Translations under genes and position numbers: made by a program
Part shown: positions 1-8,170 of the stretch, piece by piece
Layout of the letters: every line of letters begins with the position of its first letter
Numbering within the stretch: the first letter of the stretch is position 1
DNA from: Bacteroidota bacterium
Lineage (GTDB): Bacteria; Bacteroidota; Bacteroidia; Chitinophagales; Saprospiraceae
Reading direction: 5' to 3'
Length of the DNA: 64,000 nt
Assembly: GCA_016124585.1 (NCBI GenBank)
Contig: WGNL01000039.1
Location: 1 to 64,000, forward strand
Notes under the pieces: model-generated
Told to the model about the DNA's origin: nothing
The model's input: only the letters and a program-made list of their open reading frames with translations
Database searches by the model: none

Positions 1-140
1 GCTTGGAAGGCTGTCGGGCTTTGTAAGGTCAAAAGCACAGCCATTACCGGGCGAAAAGCTGCTATGGCAAAGCATTAAGTTGTTAAATGCCATGAAGGCT
101 GGCTACCTATTGAACCAGCAGAATTATGGGACATGATTAG

Positions 141-220
141 GTTTGCAACTTGCAAGGCTTCCCATGAATGATTAAGCTCGCATTTCTTCTGCAAATGAAC
201 TACGCTTGCAGGTTGCAAAC
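141..220. repeat. Imperfect 16-bp inverted repeat
   Basis: The arm GTTTGCAACTTGCAAG (141-156) is the reverse complement of 205-220 except for one base. A further TTGCAAG follows at 221-227, so the word TTGCAA occurs several times in a short space. Confidence 0.7.
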
Positions 221-326
221 TTGCAAGAACTAAGATACTTCGAACAGCGATAGCGACCTCTGACTGTCGTAAGTTTAACAGCATGGCAAATGCCCAAACT
301 ACCAGTTTCAAGCGACCTCCATCGCC

Positions 327-417
327 GATGAAACCTGTTTCATCCTTCTTGAAAGTCGTTTCATGGAGGATGAAACAGGTTTCGTGGAGGATGAAACGAC
401 CTTCATCCTCCACGAAA
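327..417. repeat. Nested perfect inverted repeats
   Basis: Three dyads overlap. GATGAAAC (327-334) pairs with 337-344. The 15 bases at 331-345 are exactly complementary to 368-382. TTTCGTGGAGGATGAA (380-395) is exactly complementary to 402-417 with a six-base loop. The word GGATGAAAC and its complement are used over and over, so the sequence can fold in several alternative ways. No T-run follows, so a simple terminator is not obvious. Confidence 0.8.
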
Positions 418-600
418 GCCACATAAAAAACGATTGGCCAGCCTTCATTTTAAACGATGGTCGCACGATCAACGATTGGATGACCTTCGTGGAGGATTGC
501 ACTTGCTCAACAGACGAAGGAGTGACCTTCGTTTTATAAAAAAGCTACCCGTACCGAAGCAGTTGCGGCCACTTCGACAATTCCCAAAGCTTTAAAATGC

Positions 601-3600
601 TCAATCTATATTCCAAATCGGCAACCTTCCCGGCGTCCACGGCGCTTTCTCCACTTCCAATTTCTTGTCCATTGCAGGCAAATCCACTTCCACCAGTTGC
701 TTCAGCTTCGCCAATTCGGCTTTGAAAAGCTTCCCGGCGATGGCCATCTGCTCCCGCTGTGTGTTGGTGGGTGCGGAAGACGAACTCCAAATATCGTAGC
801 TCATGCCGTAGATGCGGTCACTGAGAGACGGGGCATGAGACTTGTCAATCTTCGTGGCAACGCCATCGCCATAAAACGCCTTGTAAAGTTCTTTGATTTT
901 TTGCTCCAACGCCTTCACGTCGGCCAAGAGTTGTGGAGCAGGCTGGCTGATGGAATAAGTGGCTTGGCGCATGTATTTCACCACATTATTGGACTCACCA
1001 AGCAGACCCGTAGCGCCGTTCCAAGCACGTTCCAATTCGGCGGCTTCCTTCACATAGGCATCGAGGGCAGCCTTGTCGGTAGCAGGCAGGGTGCTGCCGC
1101 CAAGGGTGTTCAGCTTGAATTTTTGCGGAGCCACCATCTCTGTCGCCACGCCGTTGATGACCTTTGTCAGGCTCACGGTGTACTCGCCGGGCAGGGCCAT
1201 GTGGCCACCATCGGGCGACTCCCACGGCAGTTTTTCACCACCACCCAGATTGACCGGAGCGGGCGATGGCACACGCCCATCCCACACGATGCGATTCACG
1301 CCTTTTTTCCAGCCCGACTTGATTTGCCGCATGATGTTCCCGCTATTGTTTCTAACGGTGAAAAGCAGGTACGGCGCTTCCTCCTCTTGCTCGGCTTTCA
1401 GTTCGTCGTAGGTCGGATAGCGCACATCCTTGCCATCTTTGATGAGCTTTTTCTCCCGGTCTTGGCGCTGTTGTTTCAGTGTTTTCACCTCATCTTTTAC
1501 GAAGTAGGTAAAAACAGTGCCCATCGGCGGATTGGGTGCGGTGTAAAACGAAGCTCCTTGGAAACCCTTGCCTGTGGCGTAGCCAATCGGCGTGGCAACA
1601 TTGAACACAAGGCCATCTTTTATCGGTAAAATGGTGGCTTCCTTCGAGGGCAAGTCCGTCAAATTGCGGAGTGGCGAATAATCATCCAGTACATAAAATC
1701 CCCGCCCGAAGGTGGCGATGACGAGGTCGTTCTCCCGGCGTTGGATGGCGATGTCACGCACGAGGGTAGCAGCAGGCAGGCCACCACCAAGTTGTTTCCA
1801 GAACTTGCCACCGTCGTTGCTGAAAAAGCAGCCGAACTCCGTTCCGACGAAGAGGAGGTTTTTGTCCACGTGGTCTTCTTCGAAAGCATAAGCACTACCC
1901 CGCTCTGGCAGGTTGTTGCTGATGTTCGTCCAGGTGCGGCCCTTATCAGTGCTCTTAAAAACATAAGGCTTGAAGTCGCCCCGCTTGTGGTTGTTGAAGG
2001 CGGCGTAAACGACGTTTTCGTCGTGTTGCGAAGCATACAAAGCGTTCACGTATGTCATGTCCGGCACGCCGGGGAAGCTGCTGATTTTCGTCCAAGTCTG
2101 GCCGCCGTTCTCGGTGATTTGCACGAGGCCGTCGTCGGTGCCGACGTAGAGCAGGTTAGGATTCTTCGGGCTTTCACTGAAAGCGACGATGGCACCGTAC
2201 TCACTCGTGCTGGCATTTTTCGCAACGGCATCCATGCTCTGCACCCTGCCCATCACAGGCAAGGTATTGCGGTCAATCTGACGGCTCAAATCAGGACTAA
2301 TGGCTGTCCAGGTATCGCCCCGGTCTTCGGTTTTGAATACCCGATTGGCACAGAAATACAGGCGGCTGGCCTTGTGATTGCTCACGGCCAACGGTGCGTC
2401 CCAGTTCCAACGGAGGGCATCTTCGCCTTCGAGCGGCTTGGGTTGGAGCGTGGTTGATTCGCCGCTGATGCGGTCGTAGCGCACGAGCCCACCGTACTGC
2501 GACTGAGCATACACAATGTTTGGATTTTCTGGGTCAATTTGGCTCTCGAAACCATCGCCGAGGCTGGTCATGTACCAATCGTAATTGGCGATGCCGTGGC
2601 CGTTGCGGGTGCGGCTAGGGCCACCCATCGAGAAATTGTCCTGCGTGCCGCCGTGGATTTGGTAAAACGGCATTGAATTGTCCACCGCCACTTTGTAGAA
2701 CTGCGTGACGGGCAGGTTGGCCATGAACTTCCAAGATTTTGCGCCATCAAATGACTCGTACACGCCGCCGTCACAGCCGGCGAGCATGTAGTCGGGGTCT
2801 TTGGGGTCAACCCAAAGTACGTGGTTGTCCACATGCTTGAATTCCTCGCCGAGGTTCTCCCAAGACTTGCCACCATCGTGGCTGACCTTGTTGAAAACAT
2901 CCATCAGGTAAATGGTATTCGGATCGGTCGGATTTGTGAAAATCTCGCCGAAATAATTGCCGCTGAGATTCGGGCTACTTTGCTTTTCCCAGGAAGCTCC
3001 CCTATCGGAAGTTTTGAAAAAACCGCCCTTGCCCTCCGCCGCTTCTACCGTAGCATAAAGGATTTCTGGATCGGAGGAAAATGCAAATTGGATTCTCCCC
3101 AAATCGACACCGGGCAGGCCGTTGGCTGTTTTTGCCCAAGTCTTGCCGCCGTCCACCGACTTGTAAACTGTGCTGCCTGGGCCGCCGCCCACGTAGGTGA
3201 ACACGTGCCGCCTGCGCTGGAATGCCGAAGCGTAGAGCACGTCGGGATTGCGGGGATCTATCACGAGGTCGTTCACGCCCGTGTTTTCATCAATCAACGA
3301 TTTGCCGTCGGCACCGTTGAGCACCATCGTCCAGGTCTTGCCGCCGTCAGTGGTTTTATAGACGCCCCGGTCGCCGCCAGCGCTCCAGAGCGGGCCAATG
3401 GCTGCCACATACACGACATCGGAATTGCGGGGATCAACTAGAATTTTGCCGATGTGCTCGGAGTTTTTCAGGCCCATGTTCGACCAGCTTTTGCCACCGT
3501 CGTTCGATTTATAAACGCCGTCGCCGTAGTTCACCGAGCGCTGGTTGTTGTTCTCACCCGTACCGACCCAAACCGTGTTGACGTTGGAGGGGTCGAGGGT

Positions 3601-3918
3601 TATACAGCCAATGGAGAAGCTGCCCTCCCCATCAAAAATCGGCTCGAAAGTGCTGCCTGCATTAGTGGTTTTCCAAACGCCGCCAGCGGAACTGGCCACG
3701 TAATAATTGCTGCGGTGTTGCGGGTCAACGGCGAAGTCGCTGATGCGGCCAGAGGTGATGGCCGGGCCAACGCTGCGCCAAGTGAGGCCAAGGCCGAGGG
3801 TATCGAGGTAGTGCTTGGGGTCTTCTTTTTTGGGTTCTTCCGCCTTTTTCTTTTGGGCGAAAACCTGGGTGGTGAAAAGGAGTGCTGTGGCTAGGAGCAG
3901 GGAGGTAAATCTGTTCAT
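601..3918 (-). CDS. Secreted Asp-box (BNR/sortilin-like) beta-propeller protein
   Basis: 1105 residues. A Sec signal peptide of about 21 residues ends in QVFAQ. Residues from about 40 to 750 carry roughly eleven Asp-box motifs of the type S-x-D-G-G-x-T-W (for example SNDGGKSW, TTDGGKTW, SVDGGKTW), the hallmark of BNR/VPS10-like seven- to ten-bladed propellers. The rest holds a FlgD-like beta domain (around VWDGRVPSP to PGEYTVSL) and a helical tail. This matches the long 'WD40/YVTN/BNR-like repeat' proteins common in Bacteroidota. Asp boxes are structural, so no hydrolase activity can be claimed; I see no lipobox and no clear type IX sorting tail. It is divergent from the delta-60 protein at 4128 with 209 bases between the starts. 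Confidence 0.9.
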   Translation of the reverse strand: MNRFTSLLLATALLFTTQVFAQKKKAEEPKKEDPKHYLDTLGLGLTWRSVGPAITSGRISDFAVDPQHRSNYYVASSAGGVWKTTNAGSTFEPIFDGEGSFSIGCITLDPSNVNTVWVGTGENNNQRSVNYGDGVYKSNDGGKSWSNMGLKNSEHIGKILVDPRNSDVVYVAAIGPLWSAGGDRGVYKTTDGGKTWTMVLNGADGKSLIDENTGVNDLVIDPRNPDVLYASAFQRRRHVFTYVGGGPGSTVYKSVDGGKTWAKTANGLPGVDLGRIQFAFSSDPEILYATVEAAEGKGGFFKTSDRGASWEKQSSPNLSGNYFGEIFTNPTDPNTIYLMDVFNKVSHDGGKSWENLGEEFKHVDNHVLWVDPKDPDYMLAGCDGGVYESFDGAKSWKFMANLPVTQFYKVAVDNSMPFYQIHGGTQDNFSMGGPSRTRNGHGIANYDWYMTSLGDGFESQIDPENPNIVYAQSQYGGLVRYDRISGESTTLQPKPLEGEDALRWNWDAPLAVSNHKASRLYFCANRVFKTEDRGDTWTAISPDLSRQIDRNTLPVMGRVQSMDAVAKNASTSEYGAIVAFSESPKNPNLLYVGTDDGLVQITENGGQTWTKISSFPGVPDMTYVNALYASQHDENVVYAAFNNHKRGDFKPYVFKSTDKGRTWTNISNNLPERGSAYAFEEDHVDKNLLFVGTEFGCFFSNDGGKFWKQLGGGLPAATLVRDIAIQRRENDLVIATFGRGFYVLDDYSPLRNLTDLPSKEATILPIKDGLVFNVATPIGYATGKGFQGASFYTAPNPPMGTVFTYFVKDEVKTLKQQRQDREKKLIKDGKDVRYPTYDELKAEQEEEAPYLLFTVRNNSGNIMRQIKSGWKKGVNRIVWDGRVPSPAPVNLGGGEKLPWESPDGGHMALPGEYTVSLTKVINGVATEMVAPQKFKLNTLGGSTLPATDKAALDAYVKEAAELERAWNGATGLLGESNNVVKYMRQATYSISQPAPQLLADVKALEQKIKELYKAFYGDGVATKIDKSHAPSLSDRIYGMSYDIWSSSSAPTNTQREQMAIAGKLFKAELAKLKQLVEVDLPAMDKKLEVEKAPWTPGRLPIWNID

Positions 3919-4078
3919 AATTTGTTTGTTTTATTTCTGGGCGGAAGGTAGGAAAATTAGGTAATAACCTTTGTAACCCATGACTAACATCATCACAAAG
4001 CCCATCTTTCTGATTCTTTGAATCCGCCCATACACGACATAATTTCAGGAAAACTGTAAATAAACGCCATGTATTTTT

Positions 4079-4086
4079 TAAGTTTG
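4079..4086 (+). promoter_or_regulatory. Candidate -7 element (TAAGTTTG)
   Basis: Matches the Bacteroidota TAnnTTTG -7 consensus and lies 41 bases before the ATG at 4128. No TTG is found at the usual -33 distance, so this is tentative. Confidence 0.35.
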
Positions 4087-4127
4087 TAGGCAATGCCTTC
4101 TCACATTTTTCATCAAAACCAACTGCA

Positions 4128-5789
4128 ATGAAAACCCAATCTCTATTCGCTTGTGTGGTCCTTTTCGTTTTCTCTTTGAACTTATCTGCACAACAGGGCC
4201 TGCTCGACAAGGAATTCGGCGTGGACGGCATTGTTTTACATTCCTACGACACCACCTTCCAGTATTTTGATGCGGCCCATAAAATACTAGTACAGCCGGA
4301 TGGCAAAATCATCACAGCGGGTTATCACTCTACTTCCAAGATGGCATTTTCCCGTTTTAAAGCGGATGGCAAATTGGACGAAACATTTGGTAACCACGGG
4401 GCCACATTGATTCCATATGCTTGGTCAGCTGGGGACAATGTCAGGGATTTCGCCATGCAGTCAGATGGCAAAATATTGGCCTTGATTGAATCTTACCACT
4501 TTAACCCTGATTTTCCAGATGAATGGGGAAACGCATATATCATGCGGTTTAAACCCAATGGCGAACTGGACGAGACATTTGGCCACACAACGCCTTATGG
4601 GGAACATGGCGCTACCATTATTCCAACAGGATATGATGTCACTAATGTGGGGCAAATGGCTTTGCTACCCGATGGAAAGATAATGGTAACAGGGATGATG
4701 AAAAATGAATTTTACAACTATATGGATGCATTTGTCATGAGATTCGATACAGCGGGCAATATAGATACAGACTTTGCAAATAATGGATTGGCTAAATTAA
4801 AGCTCGAATACTACGGCTATGAAATCATCAACCTATTTTTTCAGCAAGATGGTAAAATCATCATCGCAGGAAATGGTCAAAGTTATATAAACGGCAGCCA
4901 ACACGTCCTCTATTTATTCCGCATCCTACCCGACGGCACTCCAGACCTCACCTATGGCAGCGGTGGAGCATTTACAACCAATTTGCCGACCCAATATGGC
5001 TTGCTGCGACAGTTTACCATGAAGGACGATGGAAGCATTATGGCCTGGTCGAGCAAAGGAATAAACCAAAGTGCCGACCTGGACATCATCAAAATCCAGC
5101 CCAATGGCGGTATAGATACCACCTTTGCTACCGATGGCGTGTTCACACTTGATACGCACGTTAAAATGCCGACCATTACAAAAATATCGGTGGATGAAGA
5201 TGGGGGCTATTATTTGGCCGGTTATAAATTGGATTCGATGAAGTATCAAAATGATTTTGCCCTCGCAAAACTCACCCATGACTTTAATTGGGTGGACACC
5301 TTTGGAACCCACGGCGTGACCATCACCAATATTACCGACAGTACCGATGATGTGGTAAATGATGCCGCCCTGCTTCCCAACCACAAAATCCTGCTCGCCG
5401 GATATGCCTCCCCCACATATTACAGGGCGAAGCTCACGCTCGCACAATTCTACGGCAGGGACACCATCCCGATTGATATGCCACAGGACACCATGTCGCC
5501 GCCCGAGACAGACACACTTCTGCTCGACGAGAACGGCCTGAATATCCGGCCCAATCCCGTACTGGAGAACTTCGCCATATGTTATGAATTGAGCGAAAAA
5601 TCCATCATATCCATTGAACTCTATAATTCGGCTGGGCAATTAATCCATATTTTCACCCATGAGAAAGTGCAGGATGCAGGCGCTTATTGCAGGCAGTTTC
5701 ATTGGCCTGACGACATCGAAAAAGGCGTTTATTTCATCAAATTATATGGACGCCATTTTGCCTATACGGGGAAGGTATTGAAGCTATGA
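4128..5789 (+). CDS. Delta-60 repeat beta-propeller protein with T9SS sorting domain
   Basis: 553 residues. Signal peptide of about 22 residues (ends NLSAQ). About seven repeats follow the delta-60 pattern 'Q-x-D-G-K-I-x-x-A-G ... R-x-x-x-D-G-x-x-D-x-x-F-G-x-x-G' (DUF5122), for example QPDGKIITAG and ADGKLDETFG near the N-terminus. The last 80 residues (from NIRPNPVLENF to the end KVLKL) have the layout of a type A type IX secretion sorting domain: N-P-x-x-x start, 'VELYNSAGQLI'-like strand, 'GVYFIKL' and a basic end. The protein is therefore expected to cross the outer membrane through T9SS and be secreted or surface-anchored. Its ligand is unknown. The gene stands alone on this strand. Confidence 0.9.
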   Translation: MKTQSLFACVVLFVFSLNLSAQQGLLDKEFGVDGIVLHSYDTTFQYFDAAHKILVQPDGKIITAGYHSTSKMAFSRFKADGKLDETFGNHGATLIPYAWSAGDNVRDFAMQSDGKILALIESYHFNPDFPDEWGNAYIMRFKPNGELDETFGHTTPYGEHGATIIPTGYDVTNVGQMALLPDGKIMVTGMMKNEFYNYMDAFVMRFDTAGNIDTDFANNGLAKLKLEYYGYEIINLFFQQDGKIIIAGNGQSYINGSQHVLYLFRILPDGTPDLTYGSGGAFTTNLPTQYGLLRQFTMKDDGSIMAWSSKGINQSADLDIIKIQPNGGIDTTFATDGVFTLDTHVKMPTITKISVDEDGGYYLAGYKLDSMKYQNDFALAKLTHDFNWVDTFGTHGVTITNITDSTDDVVNDAALLPNHKILLAGYASPTYYRAKLTLAQFYGRDTIPIDMPQDTMSPPETDTLLLDENGLNIRPNPVLENFAICYELSEKSIISIELYNSAGQLIHIFTHEKVQDAGAYCRQFHWPDDIEKGVYFIKLYGRHFAYTGKVLKL

Positions 5790-6205
5790 CTTTGTGATTA
5801 ATGAAGGTCTTATCAGCCCTAAAATCAGCTCGCCCGATTCATGTTGGGGTGGTCCAAGTTTGGCCGTTTCTTATTTGCTCAGTTCAAAATCGTATAGACT
5901 GGCCGTATGGCGGCGGCATCGGTAATTATGTGCGTATGTTTAAGAAATTCATGCATGTTTCAAATATACTACAACACATGTAGCGCTTGTCCTTTACGGC
6001 GGCCTCGTAAATCTCACAGCCAGAGCGTAGCGTTTACGACGGCATTTTATGCGTTCCCAGCGATGTTTATTGTATGGCTCTACCGACAGGTGGTGGAGCG
6101 GTTTTCTTTAAGTTGTTTGTTTGTGGGGGTTATTTTTTAAGTTAATCTGTGTAGTTAGTAGATGTAGTGTACAATTATATTTAACAGTTGATTACTATTT
6201 TCATT
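5790..6205. other. Gene-free spacer entering an AT-rich islet
   Basis: No coding region is supported. Base composition shifts from mixed to strongly AT-rich after about 6130. A small dyad (TTTACG 5993-5998 with CGTAAA 6006-6011) is followed by a similar GTTTACGACGG, which may be the remains of a repeat. No clear terminator is visible for either flanking gene. Confidence 0.5.
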
Positions 6206-7129
6206 TCAATTAAAATAATCAAAAGGGTAAACTTTTTTTTCTTCTTTTTTTAGCCTATTTGGCACTTTGAATTTCGGCTTTTCATTTGGAGTCAGTTCCA
6301 TTAGAGAAGCTGTTGTTCCAACAACCGTAAATAGCAGAGTACCTAAAGAAACGATTGCCAAAACTATAATACATATACTATAAAAACAAAAGTGTTCTTT
6401 TGAAAAAAAATCTCTAAATGAGAATAAATACAACCCATTTGGGTTAGATTTAAATGCGAAAATAATACCCGCCAAAAATGTTGTTATTAAACCTGATATT
6501 GTCGCAACCCAAACCCCCGTCCAATTATATTTCTCCTCCTTCTCTTGTTCATAATATGAATACGGTAAATGGCTAATTCTTAAGTTAGGTGGCAAATCAT
6601 CGGCTGTAATTGAAAAATTGAATAATTCTTTTTTCTGACTTTCATCTTCATTTTTCTGAGGCATTGGAATAGAATCTTGAATTACTATTTTGACTATAAA
6701 ATATTCTCCACTGTTTAATAACGGCAAATTAAATTGAATAATATTTTTTTCTTCATTTTCTATTATCGTGCATTGGATTTCTCGCCCTTCTGGTTCTACA
6801 TGTATTAAATTAGCGCTGAAAATTTTATTTTCTTTAGGAAGGGTTAATTTTAAAGGTTCGATAATATCTCTTATTGGTATATCTCCATCATTAGCTATTA
6901 AGAACTGAGCCTGAGTGATATTTTCTACTTTATGGTTTTTGTATCTGACGATTAGATTTTCCTTTAAATCAGGTTCTAATTCAGAAAATAACTTGCTTGT
7001 AAATTGCAAATATGGGGTCAGGAGTTTTTCCTTAACTCCTTTTTTAAAAAAGTGACGAGAAGCAAGGTAACTTGCTAAAGCTCCAATAATTATTCCTCCT
7101 ATTGCTAATACCAACGAAACTGCCTCCAT
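6206..7129 (-). CDS. Unknown membrane protein: TM, beta-rich domain, two TMs
   Basis: 307 residues, not recognised by name. A membrane segment at about 5-25 (VSLVLAIGGIIIGALASYL) is followed by a basic KKGVKEK, then a soluble domain (about 40-200) containing 'FLIANDGDIPIRDII', a pattern shared by many uncharacterised membrane proteins in which a beta-sandwich follows an N-terminal anchor. Two further hydrophobic segments lie near 205-225 and 250-275. The codons and spacer are far richer in A+T than neighbouring genes (6361-6420 has only 11 G or C bases), suggesting a foreign origin. Start chosen at the ATG before the first TM. The function is open; the shape (anchor, sensor-like domain, TM pair) occurs both in housekeeping and in defence-type membrane proteins, and nothing here decides between them. 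Confidence 0.75.
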   Translation of the reverse strand: MEAVSLVLAIGGIIIGALASYLASRHFFKKGVKEKLLTPYLQFTSKLFSELEPDLKENLIVRYKNHKVENITQAQFLIANDGDIPIRDIIEPLKLTLPKENKIFSANLIHVEPEGREIQCTIIENEEKNIIQFNLPLLNSGEYFIVKIVIQDSIPMPQKNEDESQKKELFNFSITADDLPPNLRISHLPYSYYEQEKEEKYNWTGVWVATISGLITTFLAGIIFAFKSNPNGLYLFSFRDFFSKEHFCFYSICIIVLAIVSLGTLLFTVVGTTASLMELTPNEKPKFKVPNRLKKEEKKVYPFDYFN

Positions 7130-7222
7130 TAGTTATAAAATTTAATAGTTATTTAAGCCTACTCCTTGTTTCCTAAAAGCGGAATTTCAGCGTAGCAACT
7201 TTTGCGGGGTTTCAAGCATCCA

Positions 7223-7807
7223 TTATTCCTCCACCATCCTATTAATCTTCGGTTGAACAATCCATATCCCAATCGGATAAAACCAAATCATAAAGAACTC
7301 ACCAGCGAAATCACCGAAGACGACCTCCCGTTGCAGTTCGGCTGTTTTTATCGTTTTCGCCACGAAATAAAGTGAATAGAAAATGCAGAACATGGAAAAC
7401 AGGTGCAAGGGAATTATCATCCCGAAGATGGCCGGGTTTGGTTCGCTCGCATAGGTTCCCATACTGTTCATCGCCCACCCAATGAAAAAGAAAAAGAAGG
7501 TGATGTAGATGATGGGAATCATGATAAGCAGCTTGAACCGGCCCAGCTTGAGTTTTAGGTGCTCCGGTATCTTCCGGTCCAGCCCCAATGCGACGGCCCA
7601 AAACCAACCGAAGAAAATTGCCATGATCACTGACATGAGAAAGGGGAAGAATTTGAAAAAATTGAGCATCATTTCAGGGTCGGCCCCATTTCCGGCTGAT
7701 AGGTTCACCACCGTGCTTCCTATGAAAATGATTTGGCAAACCATCGGAATCCCGAAGGTCAAAAGGAACAACTGCCAGTGTTTTGCTTTCAAGAATATTT
7801 CTATCAT
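7223..7807 (-). CDS. Unknown polytopic membrane protein
   Basis: 194 residues with four, perhaps five, hydrophobic segments (about 12-34, 48-70, 90-112, 125-148 and a weaker one at 165-185) and charged loops such as LDRKIPEHLKLKLGRF. No family recognised. It is transcribed in the same direction as, and 93 bases upstream of, the AT-rich membrane protein at 6206, but its own composition is normal for the window, so the two need not have arrived together. Likely an inner-membrane protein. Confidence 0.75.
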   Translation of the reverse strand: MIEIFLKAKHWQLFLLTFGIPMVCQIIFIGSTVVNLSAGNGADPEMMLNFFKFFPFLMSVIMAIFFGWFWAVALGLDRKIPEHLKLKLGRFKLLIMIPIIYITFFFFFIGWAMNSMGTYASEPNPAIFGMIIPLHLFSMFCIFYSLYFVAKTIKTAELQREVVFGDFAGEFFMIWFYPIGIWIVQPKINRMVEE

Positions 7808-8170
7808 GGTTCTCTTGTTTGTTGCCTGTCCTTCTCAAGCCTGCCGCCCTGCGTTTTGCTCGCCTAAGCAGCGGAAGTTCCGGCAAGCGGTTGCCGTTTT
7901 TTCGGGCAGCAGTTTCGGACAGCCTTTGCCCGAAGGACAAACGCCAACGTCTTAGCCTTCACCAAGCGCATCCCAAATCCATCCTTGTACTAATGTGTGC
8001 GAAAAACAAACGGTAGGAGAAAAAAGTCCTTGCCATTTGGTTGGGTAATTCATCATCATGGTCGCTTGGAGCCGGGAGGCTTTGGGTTCCTGTAAGATTG
8101 CAAAAAAGGCGGGAGAAAAACTAGTGTTTTGAGGGAACGGTAGCTACCATTTACGGAACGGTCGGTTTTT
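7808..8170. other. Gene-free spacer with dyads
   Basis: No gene supported. Read on the minus strand it is the leader of the membrane protein at 7223. It holds CGGCAA/TTGCCG (7879-7894) and an 8-bp dyad TTCGGGCA/TGCCCGAA (about 7896-7936). The part nearest mqo (8100-8170) is downstream of that gene; no T-rich hairpin is obvious. Confidence 0.5.

Larger units (their letters stand above)
1..600. other. Gene-free left edge with inverted repeats
   Basis: No convincing gene is seen. A minus-strand reading frame at 75-422 passes through the repeat block and looks like a by-product of it. The stretch holds an imperfect inverted repeat (141-156 with 205-220, one mismatch, built from the word TTGCAA) and a denser nested block at 327-417. 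It lies downstream of the Asp-box protein gene, which ends at 601. Confidence 0.6.

Noticed and set aside
75-422. Minus-strand open frame of 115 codons
   Set aside because: Its first third is the repeat block 327-417 in translation (FILHET repeated); no signal, domain or start context supports it.
697-1629. Long plus-strand frame opposite the Asp-box protein gene
   Set aside because: Shadow frame: the real gene on the other strand has a signal peptide and repeated Asp boxes across the same bases.
4926-5639. 237-codon minus-strand frame opposite the delta-60 protein
   Set aside because: Mirrors the repeated delta-60 codons; no independent features.
5801-6140. Two short plus-strand frames in the spacer after the delta-60 gene
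   Set aside because: No start context, no domain, Cys-rich nonsense-like translation; they fade into the AT-rich islet.
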